Shown one piece after another: positions 14,024-20,503 of a DNA stretch of 20,503 bases; the first letter of the stretch is position 1; every line of letters begins with the position of its first letter. The notes under the pieces are model-generated. The model saw only the letters and a program-made list of their open reading frames with translations. It made no database searches and had not been told where the DNA came from. The translations under genes were made by a program, and so were the position numbers. The stretch covers positions 1 through 20,503 of the forward strand of contig CAZNOS010000011.1 of assembly GCA_964574775.1 (NCBI GenBank), in the 5' to 3' direction. Source of the stretch: CABMGO01 sp964574775 (GTDB lineage Archaea > Nanobdellota > Nanobdellia > Pacearchaeales > GW2011-AR1).

Positions 14024-14835
14024 ATTTCTCTTTTGTTTTTTATTTAGCTATATTGCTCGTGGTCGTATTTCAGGATTTTAAAAGGAGGGAGATAGATGAT
14101 TGGCTGAATTTGTTTTTATTTTTCTCCGGGATTTCGTTTCTATTTTTTTCCGATAATGTTTTTTTTAGCTCTGCAGTGTATATAGAATTCGCTTTCTTTA
14201 TTTTTATTGCATGTCTGTTGTGTTTTTTATTGTATAACTTTAGATTTTTTTCGGGAGGAGATGCGAAACTTTTTTTTGCAATGTCTCCGCTATTTTTTAG
14301 TGTTATATTTTATAATGCGCTGTTTAATTTATTGGTTTTTTTTATATGTTTAGCGGTGTGTGGTTGTGTATATAGTTTAATTTATTCCGGTATTTTATTT
14401 GTAAGAGATTATACAAAGACACGAAAAGCGTTTGTGGCAGAATTGAATAAAAAATATTCTAAAATCTTATTACTCGTATGTTTATTGTTTTTAGTTATGG
14501 GATTGTGGAATATAATGTCTATCTTCATGGGAGCGTTTGTGTTTTTATTTATTCTGCTGTTTTCTTTTGCTAAGAGCTTAGAAAATGTATCCATGAAAAA
14601 AAATATTTCTACTAAGGATTTAAGGGAGGGTGATTGGCTGTTTTACGATTTGAAAATAGGCAATCGGACATTTAAAAAAAATTGGGATGGATTATCTGAA
14701 AAAGATGTTGCGTTTTTAAAAAGATTTAATAAAAATGTTGTGATTAAGGATGGGATTCCGTATGCGCCGGCATTTTTTATGGCGTTGATTCTATATTTCT
14801 TTAGTAGCTATTTGATAGGAATAATATTTCCGTAA
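14020..14835 (+). CDS. Prepilin peptidase, GxGD aspartyl type (PibD/FlaK-like)
   Basis: A 271-residue membrane protease that removes class III signal peptides from archaellins and pilins at the cytoplasmic face of the membrane. Catalytic aspartates are visible as Asp19 in VFQDFKRREIDDW after helix 1, and Asp81 in SGGDAKLFFA, the GxGD motif, after helix 3. About six to seven helices follow the A24 plan. The last 80 residues include a soluble segment (LREGDWLFYDLKIGNRTFKK) and a final helix; the L.EGD.L extension is familiar from archaeal prepilin peptidases. The start overlaps the stop of the basic microprotein by ATGA. Its presence with ATPase and platform genes implies processed filament subunits, but no classical archaellin is in this window. 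Confidence 0.92.
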   Translation: MNFSFVFYLAILLVVVFQDFKRREIDDWLNLFLFFSGISFLFFSDNVFFSSAVYIEFAFFIFIACLLCFLLYNFRFFSGGDAKLFFAMSPLFFSVIFYNALFNLLVFFICLAVCGCVYSLIYSGILFVRDYTKTRKAFVAELNKKYSKILLLVCLLFLVMGLWNIMSIFMGAFVFLFILLFSFAKSLENVSMKKNISTKDLREGDWLFYDLKIGNRTFKKNWDGLSEKDVAFLKRFNKNVVIKDGIPYAPAFFMALILYFFSSYLIGIIFP

Positions 14836-14836
14836 G

Positions 14837-14849
14837 GTTTTTAAATAAG
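14837..14849 (+). promoter_or_regulatory. TATA-like box for the KaiC-like ATPase
   Basis: GTTTTTAAATAAG begins just after the prepilin peptidase stop. Transcription would start near 14870, leaving a short leader that contains GAGGTTGAT directly before the ATG at 14878. Confidence 0.4.
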
Positions 14850-14877
14850 AGATGTTTTTAATAGTTCAGAGGTTGAT

Positions 14878-15660
14878 ATGAAAAAAGAAGAAGAGATTAA
14901 GGAAGAGTTTTTGAAAACATACGTTCCTGGTTTTGATGTTTTGATTGGTAATGGCATACCTAAAGGTAGTTCTATTTTAGTTGAGGGTGGTCCAGGAAGT
15001 GGAAAAACTTTATTTTGTCTAGAGCTTGCAAAGCAGATGTGTAGTCGTGGTAAGAAGGTGTTATATATGAGCTTTGAGGAGCCAGAATATAGACTTAGAA
15101 AGCACTTAGAATCTTTTGGTGCTAATGTTGCAGAATATGAAAAGAAAAAAATTCTTTATGTTAAAAGATTTAACGCGTTAGATATTGCGAGATCTGTCGA
15201 GGCATTGTTGTCGGAAGCTAAAAAAGAATTGCTTATCGATGTTCAGCCAGTCTTGATTCCAATTGATTTTCAACCAGATATTGTTTTAATAGACTCCCTG
15301 TCTTCGATTTCGTCTGCATTCTCCGGAGAAGAGTCTAGATTTAGAATTTATATGGAGCAATTATTTAGATATTTAGAATCACATAACATGACCTCTCTTT
15401 TGATTAGAGAGGTTTCTAGCCCATCCCACGTTGGAAATAATTTTGTAGAAAAGGGAGAGGCTGTTTCGTTCTTGTCGGATGGAATTATTGCTATTTATAA
15501 TGTTTATTATAAAGGTGGAACGAGAAAGAGAGCTATCGAAGTTGTAAAATTGAGAGGAGCTGAGATTGACAGAAGGATAGTGGAATTTGATTTGAAAGCT
15601 GGAAAGGGATTTACTGTTCACCCAGAGAAAACACTAAAGGGCGATTTTGTTTTGACTTAA
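14878..15660 (+). CDS. KaiC/RadA-superfamily ATPase, ArlH-like candidate
   Basis: A 260-residue RecA-fold ATPase. Walker A is GGPGSGKT (37-44) and Walker B IVLIDS with Asp139 (135-140). FDVLIGNGIPKGSSILVEGG is the usual N-terminal KaiC-domain lead, and YMSFEEPEYRLRKHLESFG follows the first helix, also typical. Archaellum loci contain ArlH, a KaiC-like ATPase that forms a ring against ArlI/ArlJ and acts as a regulatory switch; the position directly after prepilin peptidase and platform genes suggests a similar role. Motifs alone do not separate ArlH from other single-domain KaiC-like proteins, so the functional label is inference. Compared with its neighbours it has a clear ribosome-site-like GAGGTTGAT. 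Confidence 0.88.
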   Translation: MKKEEEIKEEFLKTYVPGFDVLIGNGIPKGSSILVEGGPGSGKTLFCLELAKQMCSRGKKVLYMSFEEPEYRLRKHLESFGANVAEYEKKKILYVKRFNALDIARSVEALLSEAKKELLIDVQPVLIPIDFQPDIVLIDSLSSISSAFSGEESRFRIYMEQLFRYLESHNMTSLLIREVSSPSHVGNNFVEKGEAVSFLSDGIIAIYNVYYKGGTRKRAIEVVKLRGAEIDRRIVEFDLKAGKGFTVHPEKTLKGDFVLT

Positions 15661-15690
15661 TTATTTATCTGACTTTATTTTGAATACATT

Positions 15691-15701
15691 AAATTTATAA
15701 C
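15691..15701 (+). promoter_or_regulatory. TATA-like box for the HIT-fold gene
   Basis: AAATTTATAAC is centred about 27 nt before the ATG at 15723. Confidence 0.45.
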
Positions 15702-15722
15702 GTTTTATTTCTTGGTTAGTTT

Positions 15723-16412
15723 ATGTTAACTGAAGAACAATTGCAAAATGTGAAACTTCATCTATTGAAGCAGTTGGAAAATTTTCCAGAAGATCAGAGA
15801 AAGATTGTGAAGCATAAAATCATTTCTATGAATAGGGAGGAGATGGAGAAGTTCCTCGAGGAAAATAAGTTGGATTATGATAAGGTCGACGAGAAACCAG
15901 AAAAACAACAGTGTATTTTTTGTGCATTAAGTTCTGGAAAAATAACATCGTATAAAATCGACGAGGATGAAGAGTATATGGCGATTTTGGAATTGAATCC
16001 GTTAAGTCGTGGGCATGTTTTGATTTTACCAAAGAAGCATGTTTCTCTAGAGGGGCTTTCTGATAGCGCTATAGAGTTTGCGAAGAAAGTTGCGGGTATT
16101 TTGTTCGATAAATTAAATCCGAAAGATATCCAGTTTCAAAAAAACGAAGTTCTTGGGCATGCTGCGCTAGAGGTAGTTCCGGTTTATGGCGAGGATAAAA
16201 TGGAGAAAAAGAGGGCTAGTGATGAAGAATTACAAAAACTACAAAAAGAATTAGTTGGAGAGAGTGTCGAGGTTCCTGAAAAGGTGGTGTCGGAGAAAAA
16301 ATTAGAATTACCAAAAATAGAGGCGGCTCCAGAGGTGCAGAAGCCGCAGGCTCCGGTAGTTGAAAAAAAGCTGGAATTACCAAAAATTAAACCAAGAGTT
16401 GGTTGGATATAG
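15723..16412 (+). CDS. HIT-fold protein with degenerate catalytic triad
   Basis: A 229-residue protein in three parts. Residues 1-55 are a helical leader (EDQRKIVKHKIISMNREEME). Residues 62-158 show the HIT fold: CIFC (64-67), then KITSYKIDEDEEYMAILELN, PLSRGHVLILPKKH, and the active-site strand GHAALEVVP. HIT nucleotide hydrolases need HxHxHxx, with the middle His attacking the alpha phosphate; aligned on the conserved VVP, the positions here are His146, Ala148 and Glu150, so the nucleophile is missing. Residues 165-229 are charged and Pro-rich and contain EKKLELPKI twice (about 194-202 and 216-224). It is probably a non-catalytic nucleotide or protein binder. I recall DPANN relatives with similarly altered triads. 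It is a monocistronic gene with its own TATA-like box. Confidence 0.85.
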   Translation: MLTEEQLQNVKLHLLKQLENFPEDQRKIVKHKIISMNREEMEKFLEENKLDYDKVDEKPEKQQCIFCALSSGKITSYKIDEDEEYMAILELNPLSRGHVLILPKKHVSLEGLSDSAIEFAKKVAGILFDKLNPKDIQFQKNEVLGHAALEVVPVYGEDKMEKKRASDEELQKLQKELVGESVEVPEKVVSEKKLELPKIEAAPEVQKPQAPVVEKKLELPKIKPRVGWI

Positions 16413-16423
16413 GGCTTCAAAAC

Positions 16424-16433
16424 GTTTATAAAG
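16424..16433 (+). promoter_or_regulatory. TATA-like box for the zinc-ribbon/aEF1B operon
   Basis: GTTTATAAAG is centred about 26 nt before the ATG at 16454. Confidence 0.5.
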
Positions 16434-16453
16434 CAATTTTCTAAATAGATTCT

Positions 16454-16600
16454 ATGGCAAAATGCACAAGTTGTAGAAAAGAAACACAGAATGGAATAAG
16501 ATTCTCTTGCCCTAAATGTGGAAAGGATATCTTTAGATGTGATAGGTGTAGAACTCTTTCTATTGACTATAAATGTACCTGTAATTTTGAGGGACCTTAA
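16454..16600 (+). CDS. Small archaeal zinc-ribbon protein (HVO_2753/COG2888-like)
   Basis: A 48-residue protein with four cysteine pairs: C4-x2-C7, C19-x2-C22, C29-x2-C32 and C41-x-C43. This compact double zinc-binding pattern fits the small archaeal zinc-ribbon family usually found beside aEF1B. In haloarchaea a member (HVO_2753) is a structured double zinc-finger protein; an RNA- or translation-linked role is likely but unproven. The stop overlaps the aEF1B start by one base (TAATG, 16598-16602), so the two are translated together. The start is supported by a TATA-like box 26 nt upstream. Confidence 0.88.
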   Translation: MAKCTSCRKETQNGIRFSCPKCGKDIFRCDRCRTLSIDYKCTCNFEGP

Positions 16601-16872
16601 TGGGAATAGCACTTTTTAAAATAAAATTGATGCCGGAAGATACTTCTATAGATTTAGTTAAAATGCAGGGATATGCTAAAGAAGCTGTTGAAGATTTAGG
16701 CGGAATAATAACTGGATTCGAAGAACAGGATATTGCTTTCGGGTTAAAGGCATTAGTTGTAGGAATTAGAATTTCGGAGGATGTTGATAGTAGTAAGATT
16801 GAAGAAGTTCTTGCAAATATCGAGGGTGTTTCTTCGGTCATGATAATTGATTATAGAAGAGCTATCAATTAA
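16600..16872 (+). CDS. ef1b: Archaeal elongation factor 1-beta
   Basis: A 90-residue protein of the usual length for aEF1B, the guanine nucleotide exchange factor that reloads EF1A with GTP during translation. The sequence follows the small alpha-beta fold: IALFKIKLMPEDTSIDL, then helix 1, then FEEQDIAFGLKALVVGIRI, where the DIAFGLKAL strand is the most conserved part of the family, and a closing strand VSSVMIIDYRRAIN. It directly overlaps the zinc-ribbon gene, a pairing conserved across archaea, which supports both calls. It is a reliable archaeal marker gene in this window. Confidence 0.96.
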   Translation: MGIALFKIKLMPEDTSIDLVKMQGYAKEAVEDLGGIITGFEEQDIAFGLKALVVGIRISEDVDSSKIEEVLANIEGVSSVMIIDYRRAIN

Positions 16873-16893
16873 GATTTTTATAGTACAATAAAA

Positions 16894-16902
16894 CTTAAAA
16901 AC
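16894..16902 (+). promoter_or_regulatory. TATA-like box for RPA
   Basis: CTTAAAAAC is centred about 25 nt before the ATG at 16923. Confidence 0.4.
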
Positions 16903-16922
16903 GCTATTAAGTAAAGATTTTT

Positions 16923-17873
16923 ATGCCAGAAAATTATGATTTATTGATTGATAGAATATCTAGTTCGGCTGGACTTGATAGAAATGAGATTATTAGAAGG
17001 GTCGAGGCGAGGAGGGCGAAGCTTTCTGGATTAATTTCTAGAGAGGGCGCAGCTCAAATAATTGCCGCCGAAATGGGCGTGAAGTTTGATAACGTTCAGT
17101 TAAAAATTTCTGAGTTAATGGGCGGAATGAAGAAGGTAAATATCGTTGGCAAGGTGATTAATGTTTTTCCAGTAAGAAGTTATGATAAGAATGGAAGAAG
17201 TGGTAAAGTAGCTAATTTGATCGTTGCGGATGAGAGTGGAAATGTTCGAGTTGTTTTGTGGGACGTTAATCATATTGATTTAATTGAGAAAGGTGAAATA
17301 AAGCAGGGAGATGTCGTGTCGATAGAAAACGCATCAACACGAGAGGGTGAAATTCATTTGTCTGGATTTTCAAGTATTAAAAAAAGTTCTGCTATTATAG
17401 ATTCTGTAAAAACTGAAAGAAATTTTTCCGAAAAAGCAATTTCTGAAATACAAGAGGGAAGTAGTGTTGCTGTTCGTGGCGCGGTTGTGCAGGTATTTAC
17501 CCCGAGATTTTTTAATGTTTGTCCAGAATGTGGCAAAAAAGCAGCTGCGGAAGTCGACGGTTTTTCTTGTGCCGAACACGGTAGAATTTCTCCGAAAGAA
17601 AGAGCGCTTTTGAATTTAGTTATTGATGATGGTACGGAAACATTAAGAGTTGTTTTATTTTCGGACCAACTTGAAAAATTAATATCTATGGATAAACTAA
17701 AAGATGGTTTGGCGTTTGTAGATTTTAAAACAGATTTGTTAGGTACTGAGGTTTTAATAAAAGGATCCGTTAGAAAGAATGCGTTGTTTAATAATCTGGA
17801 GCTTACTGGTAACGATTTATCTAGGGTGAATCCAGACGAATTGGTTGAGAGTTTAGAGAAGACAAATTCGTAA
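16923..17873 (+). CDS. rpa: Single-stranded DNA-binding protein, RPA family
   Basis: A 316-residue archaeal replication protein A homologue that coats single-stranded DNA in replication and repair. Residues 1-60 are a helical leader. The first OB fold spans about 72-152 (VNIVGKVINVFPVRSYDKNG, VANLIVADESGNVRVVLWD, GDVVSIENASTREGEIHLSG). A second OB-type domain starts about 178 and contains an inserted zinc finger, C200-x2-C203-x12-C216-x2-H219, followed by LLNLVIDDGTETLRVVLFSD. The C-x2-C...C-x2-H knuckle is characteristic of RPA-like proteins of Methanococcales/Thermococcales type. It is transcribed from its own leaderless promoter. Confidence 0.9.
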   Translation: MPENYDLLIDRISSSAGLDRNEIIRRVEARRAKLSGLISREGAAQIIAAEMGVKFDNVQLKISELMGGMKKVNIVGKVINVFPVRSYDKNGRSGKVANLIVADESGNVRVVLWDVNHIDLIEKGEIKQGDVVSIENASTREGEIHLSGFSSIKKSSAIIDSVKTERNFSEKAISEIQEGSSVAVRGAVVQVFTPRFFNVCPECGKKAAAEVDGFSCAEHGRISPKERALLNLVIDDGTETLRVVLFSDQLEKLISMDKLKDGLAFVDFKTDLLGTEVLIKGSVRKNALFNNLELTGNDLSRVNPDELVESLEKTNS

Positions 17874-17874
17874 G

Positions 17875-17887
17875 GTATTTAAAATAG
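17875..17887 (+). promoter_or_regulatory. TATA-like box for the bitopic secreted protein
   Basis: GTATTTAAAATAG is centred about 25 nt before the ATG at 17905 and begins just after the RPA stop codon. Confidence 0.45.
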
Positions 17888-17904
17888 CTTTTTTAATTAA
17901 TAGA

Positions 17905-18792
17905 ATGAGAGGTGTATGGGTATTATTTATTTTAGTTTGTGGTATATGTTTTACTAGTGCTGCAGACGTTAATATGACACAGAGACAGATTGCCGAACAG
18001 TGTTTAGTTGAGTCGAATCAGACTATTTTCGATTTAACTGCATATAATATTTCTTTGACGAGATTTAATGATAGCTATTCTCAGGCTTCTAATTTATATG
18101 AGGCGCAGGTGATTATAGAGGGAAGAAAGGGTAAGGTGAATTATGGTGGCGTTATTTCATATTGTGACGAGATTGCATCTTTGAAAATAACTGCAGTTGA
18201 GGCACTAGATTTTTATAAAGTATTTTTAGTTTTTTATAATGAAAATATAGATGCAAATATGAATGCATCTTCTGTAGAAGCTGTAATAAATCAAATTAAT
18301 AGTGAAATTTCTGGAGAGAGATATGAAAATGTTTTGCCGTTGATAGATAGAGGATATGAAGAAATTTCTAGCGTAAAATCTGAGCAGACTGCATTGGCTC
18401 TTGCGTATGGCGCAGCCGCTAAGGGAATCGGCGGGTTTGTTAAGGATAATTGGATATGGCTTCTTTCGATTGTTATTTTTCTAATTGTTTTTTATTTGGC
18501 GTATAGGGTTAAAATTGCAATTTGGATGCTAAATAGAAAATTAAGTTCTCTCTTGTTGAGAAAAGATACACTAAAAAGATTAATGAGCGAGGCGCAAAGG
18601 GACTATTTTCAATATGGAAAAATACCAGAGTCTGAGTATAGGATTAAAATAAAGAATTTTGGTGAGTTGGTTAGAGATATAGATAGACAAATTCCGTTAA
18701 TACAACAGGATATTGCTAGGTTTTCATTTGCTGCAAAAGAAAAGCAGACAAAAGAAACGGATAAAGAAAGAGCTAGAAGAATAGGTAAGTAA
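17905..18792 (+). CDS. Bitopic protein: signal peptide, extracytoplasmic helices, one TM, cytoplasmic coiled coil
   Basis: A 295-residue protein I do not recognise. It begins with a Sec-type signal peptide (GVWVLFILVCGICFTSAADV, cleavage plausible after residues 18-20). About 160 exported residues follow, helical and with several NxS/T sequons and two Cys (33 and 87). One membrane helix at about 184-203 (WLLSIVIFLIVFYLAYRVKI) is followed by some 90 very basic, heptad-patterned cytoplasmic residues (LRKDTLKRLMSEAQRDYF, FGELVRDIDRQIPLIQQDI). A protein spanning the membrane with helical domains on both sides could anchor or signal to a surface structure; association with the filament locus is inferred only from proximity. 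Oligo-T tracts follow the stop. Confidence 0.78.
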   Translation: MRGVWVLFILVCGICFTSAADVNMTQRQIAEQCLVESNQTIFDLTAYNISLTRFNDSYSQASNLYEAQVIIEGRKGKVNYGGVISYCDEIASLKITAVEALDFYKVFLVFYNENIDANMNASSVEAVINQINSEISGERYENVLPLIDRGYEEISSVKSEQTALALAYGAAAKGIGGFVKDNWIWLLSIVIFLIVFYLAYRVKIAIWMLNRKLSSLLLRKDTLKRLMSEAQRDYFQYGKIPESEYRIKIKNFGELVRDIDRQIPLIQQDIARFSFAAKEKQTKETDKERARRIGK

Positions 18793-18818
18793 TTTTTTAA
18801 TTTTTTTATAATGTTTTT
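18793..18818 (+). terminator. Oligo-T terminator region
   Basis: Right after the stop at 18790-18792 there are three T-rich tracts of six to seven T separated by a few bases, the usual form of archaeal factor-independent termination. Confidence 0.45.
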
Positions 18819-18839
18819 TTGCGGTTTTATAACTTACCT

Positions 18840-18908
18840 ATTAGTAATATATCTTAAATAGTATCTTTTTAATATAATATCATTAGTAATGTTTAAATAG
18901 CTTTTTTT
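18840..18908 (+). repeat. Tandem imperfect repeat containing two TATA-like boxes
   Basis: ATTAGTAAT occurs at 18840 and 18882 (42 nt apart). Each copy is followed within 5 nt or less by a TTAAATAG-type box (18854-18861 and 18892-18900) and then by CTTTTT. Only the second box (GTTTAAATAG, 18891-18900) is at the expected 26 nt from the ATG at 18922. The repeat may mark two alternative promoters or a repeated activator site ahead of the surface-protein operon. Confidence 0.45.
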
Positions 18909-18921
18909 CTTGTGTTTTTGA

Positions 18922-19086
18922 ATGAGTGTGATATCCATCAGTGGTTTTCTATGTGAGAGATGTAGTCATAAATGGGTTTCTCGAGAGAATTCTTCTCACA
19001 TTCCTGTTGTTTGTCCGAGTTGTAAGAGTCCATATTGGAATATTCCTAGAAAAAATAAATTGAGTAAAGGGGGAAGTAGAAAATGA
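18922..19086 (+). CDS. Small two-CxxC zinc-ribbon protein
   Basis: A 54-residue protein beginning MSVISISGFLCERCSHKWV. C11-x2-C14 and C31-x2-C34 form one zinc ribbon, with CPSCKSPYWNIPRK closing it and a basic tail (KNKLSKGGSRK). The GFxCERCxHxW ... CPxCKSPYW pattern is a common small archaeal protein of unknown function that I have seen in many DPANN and other archaeal genomes; DNA or RNA binding is likely. It has a TATA-like box 26 nt upstream, hence a leaderless start. Its stop overlaps the start of the large LamG surface protein as ATGA (19083-19086), an unexpected partner for such a protein. Confidence 0.85.
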   Translation: MSVISISGFLCERCSHKWVSRENSSHIPVVCPSCKSPYWNIPRKNKLSKGGSRK

Positions 19087-20503
19087 GAAATAATAAGGGA
19101 AAGCATGGTTTCAGTTCACGTACTGAAAGGCTTCTGGCTATGTTTGCCATTGCCATTGTTTTTTCTGCTCTAGTGGCAACTGCTTATTCGTTTATAATTA
19201 ATGGCAGCGATGATTTTTTATTTAATAATAAAGCAGAAGGTTCTTCTTCTGGAGCAAGACTTGCTGCGACGAGATTATTGATGGGATTTTCAACAGAAAA
19301 TATTATTCTTGGAGACTCTAGTTGTGAGGGTGCATTAAGTGACTTATGTACTTATTACTTCTCTGACCAGCCAACATGTGATTCTTACTATGGATGTTTT
19401 TGGACTAGTTATGGGGGAGATTGTTATGATGGAGAATGGGGTTGGTTAGCAACGGCGACTGATGAAGCCGATTGTATTGCTACTTATGGCGGAACATATT
19501 TTATTGAGATGGGAAATTGTGATGGGGCATTATCTTGTTCTGGTGCAGACGAAACTCAATGTAGTGATTTAAATTCTATGTTTGGGTTGTGTTCTTGGGC
19601 TTCAGGGGATTCTGTTTTGGATGAATCTATTTATGCTAATAACGGAACCCCCGGAGGGAGTGTAACATATAATTCTAGTTGCAATTCTCCTACTGGCGAT
19701 GGATGTTTTCAATTTGATGGCGTTAATGATTATATTGATTTGGGCGCAGGGGATAGTTTGAACATAACCAACGCTATTACGATTTCGGCATGGATTAATC
19801 CAAGACAATATGACGCCTATGATGGCATTATTCATAAAAGGACTACGACGGCTTGGGATTGGGGAATTTATCTTAATAGTGGTAACCTAAATTTTGAATC
19901 TGGAAGTGCGTATAGCAATAAAGCTAATGCGCCTATTCCTTTAAATCAATGGACATTTATAACGGTCTCTGTGAGTAATGGGAATAATAAAAGTTTTTAT
20001 GTAAATGGTATTTTTAATTTTAGCACAACGGATGGGGGTTCTTTAACAAATACTGTTGGGATGAAAACTTATATAGGAAAATTAGGAGACGATGCAGATT
20101 ATTATTTTAATGGTTCTATAGACGATGTAAAAATATTGCCATATGCTCTAACTGCTGATGAAGTTTTAGCATTATACAACGGAACGATTAACGGAACTAA
20201 TTATATTGGAAAATATCCAACTACGGGCGGAAGTTTTGATAGTTTGATTAATTATAATCCTACTCCGGATTATTGGAAATTAAATTTTTCTATTAGTGAT
20301 ATCGAAAACACAAATATTACTATTCAATATCGTACGGCGGCAGATTATAACACTACAGATTCTGGACTTGTTAGTTTTTGGAGTTTTAATAATGAGTCTA
20401 GTCTTGGAGAAAATTCAACTAATTTTATTGATTTATTAAGTCGAAATAATGCAACTTGTTTGAGTACTTCTTGTCCTACTTATATTAGTTCAGGAGCTGT
20501 TGG
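19083..20503 (+). CDS. Large LamG-domain surface protein, 3' end beyond window
   Basis: An open frame of 473 codons from 19083 to the window end without a stop. Residues 1-16 are basic and polar, then a hydrophobic helix follows (about 17-39). Residues 81-172 are Cys-rich and contain two copies of a 27-residue module with ends C(E/D)GALS and GC(F/S)W or LCSW (81-107 and 146-172). A LamG/concanavalin-A-like domain spans about 175-366 (FQFDGVNDYIDLG, ITISAWINP, NQWTFITVSV, FYVNGIFNFS, ALTADEVLALYNG), and a second begins at about 425 (GLVSFWSFNNES). At least a dozen NxS/T sequons lie in the last 290 residues, suggesting heavy N-glycosylation outside the cell. Such proteins usually bind glycans or matrix. 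Whether the N-terminus is a pilin-type leader (a Gly9-Phe10 junction precedes the helix) is uncertain. Confidence 0.88.
   Translation, partial: MRNNKGKHGFSSRTERLLAMFAIAIVFSALVATAYSFIINGSDDFLFNNKAEGSSSGARLAATRLLMGFSTENIILGDSSCEGALSDLCTYYFSDQPTCDSYYGCFWTSYGGDCYDGEWGWLATATDEADCIATYGGTYFIEMGNCDGALSCSGADETQCSDLNSMFGLCSWASGDSVLDESIYANNGTPGGSVTYNSSCNSPTGDGCFQFDGVNDYIDLGAGDSLNITNAITISAWINPRQYDAYDGIIHKRTTTAWDWGIYLNSGNLNFESGSAYSNKANAPIPLNQWTFITVSVSNGNNKSFYVNGIFNFSTTDGGSLTNTVGMKTYIGKLGDDADYYFNGSIDDVKILPYALTADEVLALYNGTINGTNYIGKYPTTGGSFDSLINYNPTPDYWKLNFSISDIENTNITIQYRTAADYNTTDSGLVSFWSFNNESSLGENSTNFIDLLSRNNATCLSTSCPTYISSGAV

Noticed and set aside
16184..16612. Minus-strand frame of 142 codons opposite the HIT tail and zinc-ribbon gene.
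   Set aside because: The plus strand carries two well-supported genes with promoters and a TAATG junction; the minus product is low-complexity Ser/Phe.
1..20503. CRISPR array, tRNA or insertion sequence.
   Set aside because: No regularly spaced repeats, cloverleaf-like GC-rich segment, transposase motif or terminal inverted repeat was seen on reading the spacers. A tRNA scan would settle the RNA part.

Overview
The window is AT-rich archaeal DNA and most likely comes from a DPANN archaeon of the Pacearchaeota/Woesearchaeota type. The evidence is an archaeal elongation factor 1-beta next to a small multi-CxxC zinc-ribbon gene, an RPA-type single-strand binding protein, a Hef-type helicase, and an archaellum/type IV pilus motor set. 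Most genes also have an archaeal TATA-like box 24-27 nt before the ATG, which implies leaderless mRNAs. The lineage is inferred from protein style and was not tested by a tree. No tRNA, rRNA, CRISPR array or insertion sequence was seen, and no gap between genes exceeds 300 bases.

Layout. 1-5160 (minus strand): a COG2509-like FAD protein cut by the left edge, coupled by an ATGA overlap to a divergent short adenylosuccinate-synthetase homologue; a four-helix membrane protein with an HH..G/DE signature; a Hef/FANCM-type helicase without nuclease domain; and a membrane protein that looks like a site-2 protease that has lost HExxH. 5305-7580: a PRC-barrel protein and three paralogous five-helix membrane proteins, interrupted by a minus-strand DUF5654-like gene. 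7616-15660: two minus-strand coiled-coil proteins, divergent from a TadA/ArlI-type ATPase, then a possible small structured RNA, a small RHH-like protein with a palindromic operator candidate, a TadC/ArlJ-type platform protein with two T2SSF-like halves, a 41-residue basic protein overlapping a GxGD prepilin peptidase, and a KaiC-like ATPase. 15723-18792: a HIT-fold protein with a degenerate triad, zinc-ribbon protein plus aEF1B, RPA, and a bitopic secreted coiled-coil protein. 18922-20503: a two-CxxC zinc-ribbon protein overlapping a large Cys-rich, sequon-rich LamG surface protein cut by the right edge.

How it fits together: the ATPase, platform protein, prepilin peptidase, KaiC-like ATPase and ArlC-like coiled coils make up most of an archaellum-like or type IV pilus-like machine. 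No archaellin or classical pilin is in view. The three five-helix paralogues, the RHH protein and the basic microprotein sit around this core and are candidates for lineage-specific parts. The bitopic protein and the LamG protein are candidate surface components. The translation and replication genes between them are housekeeping.
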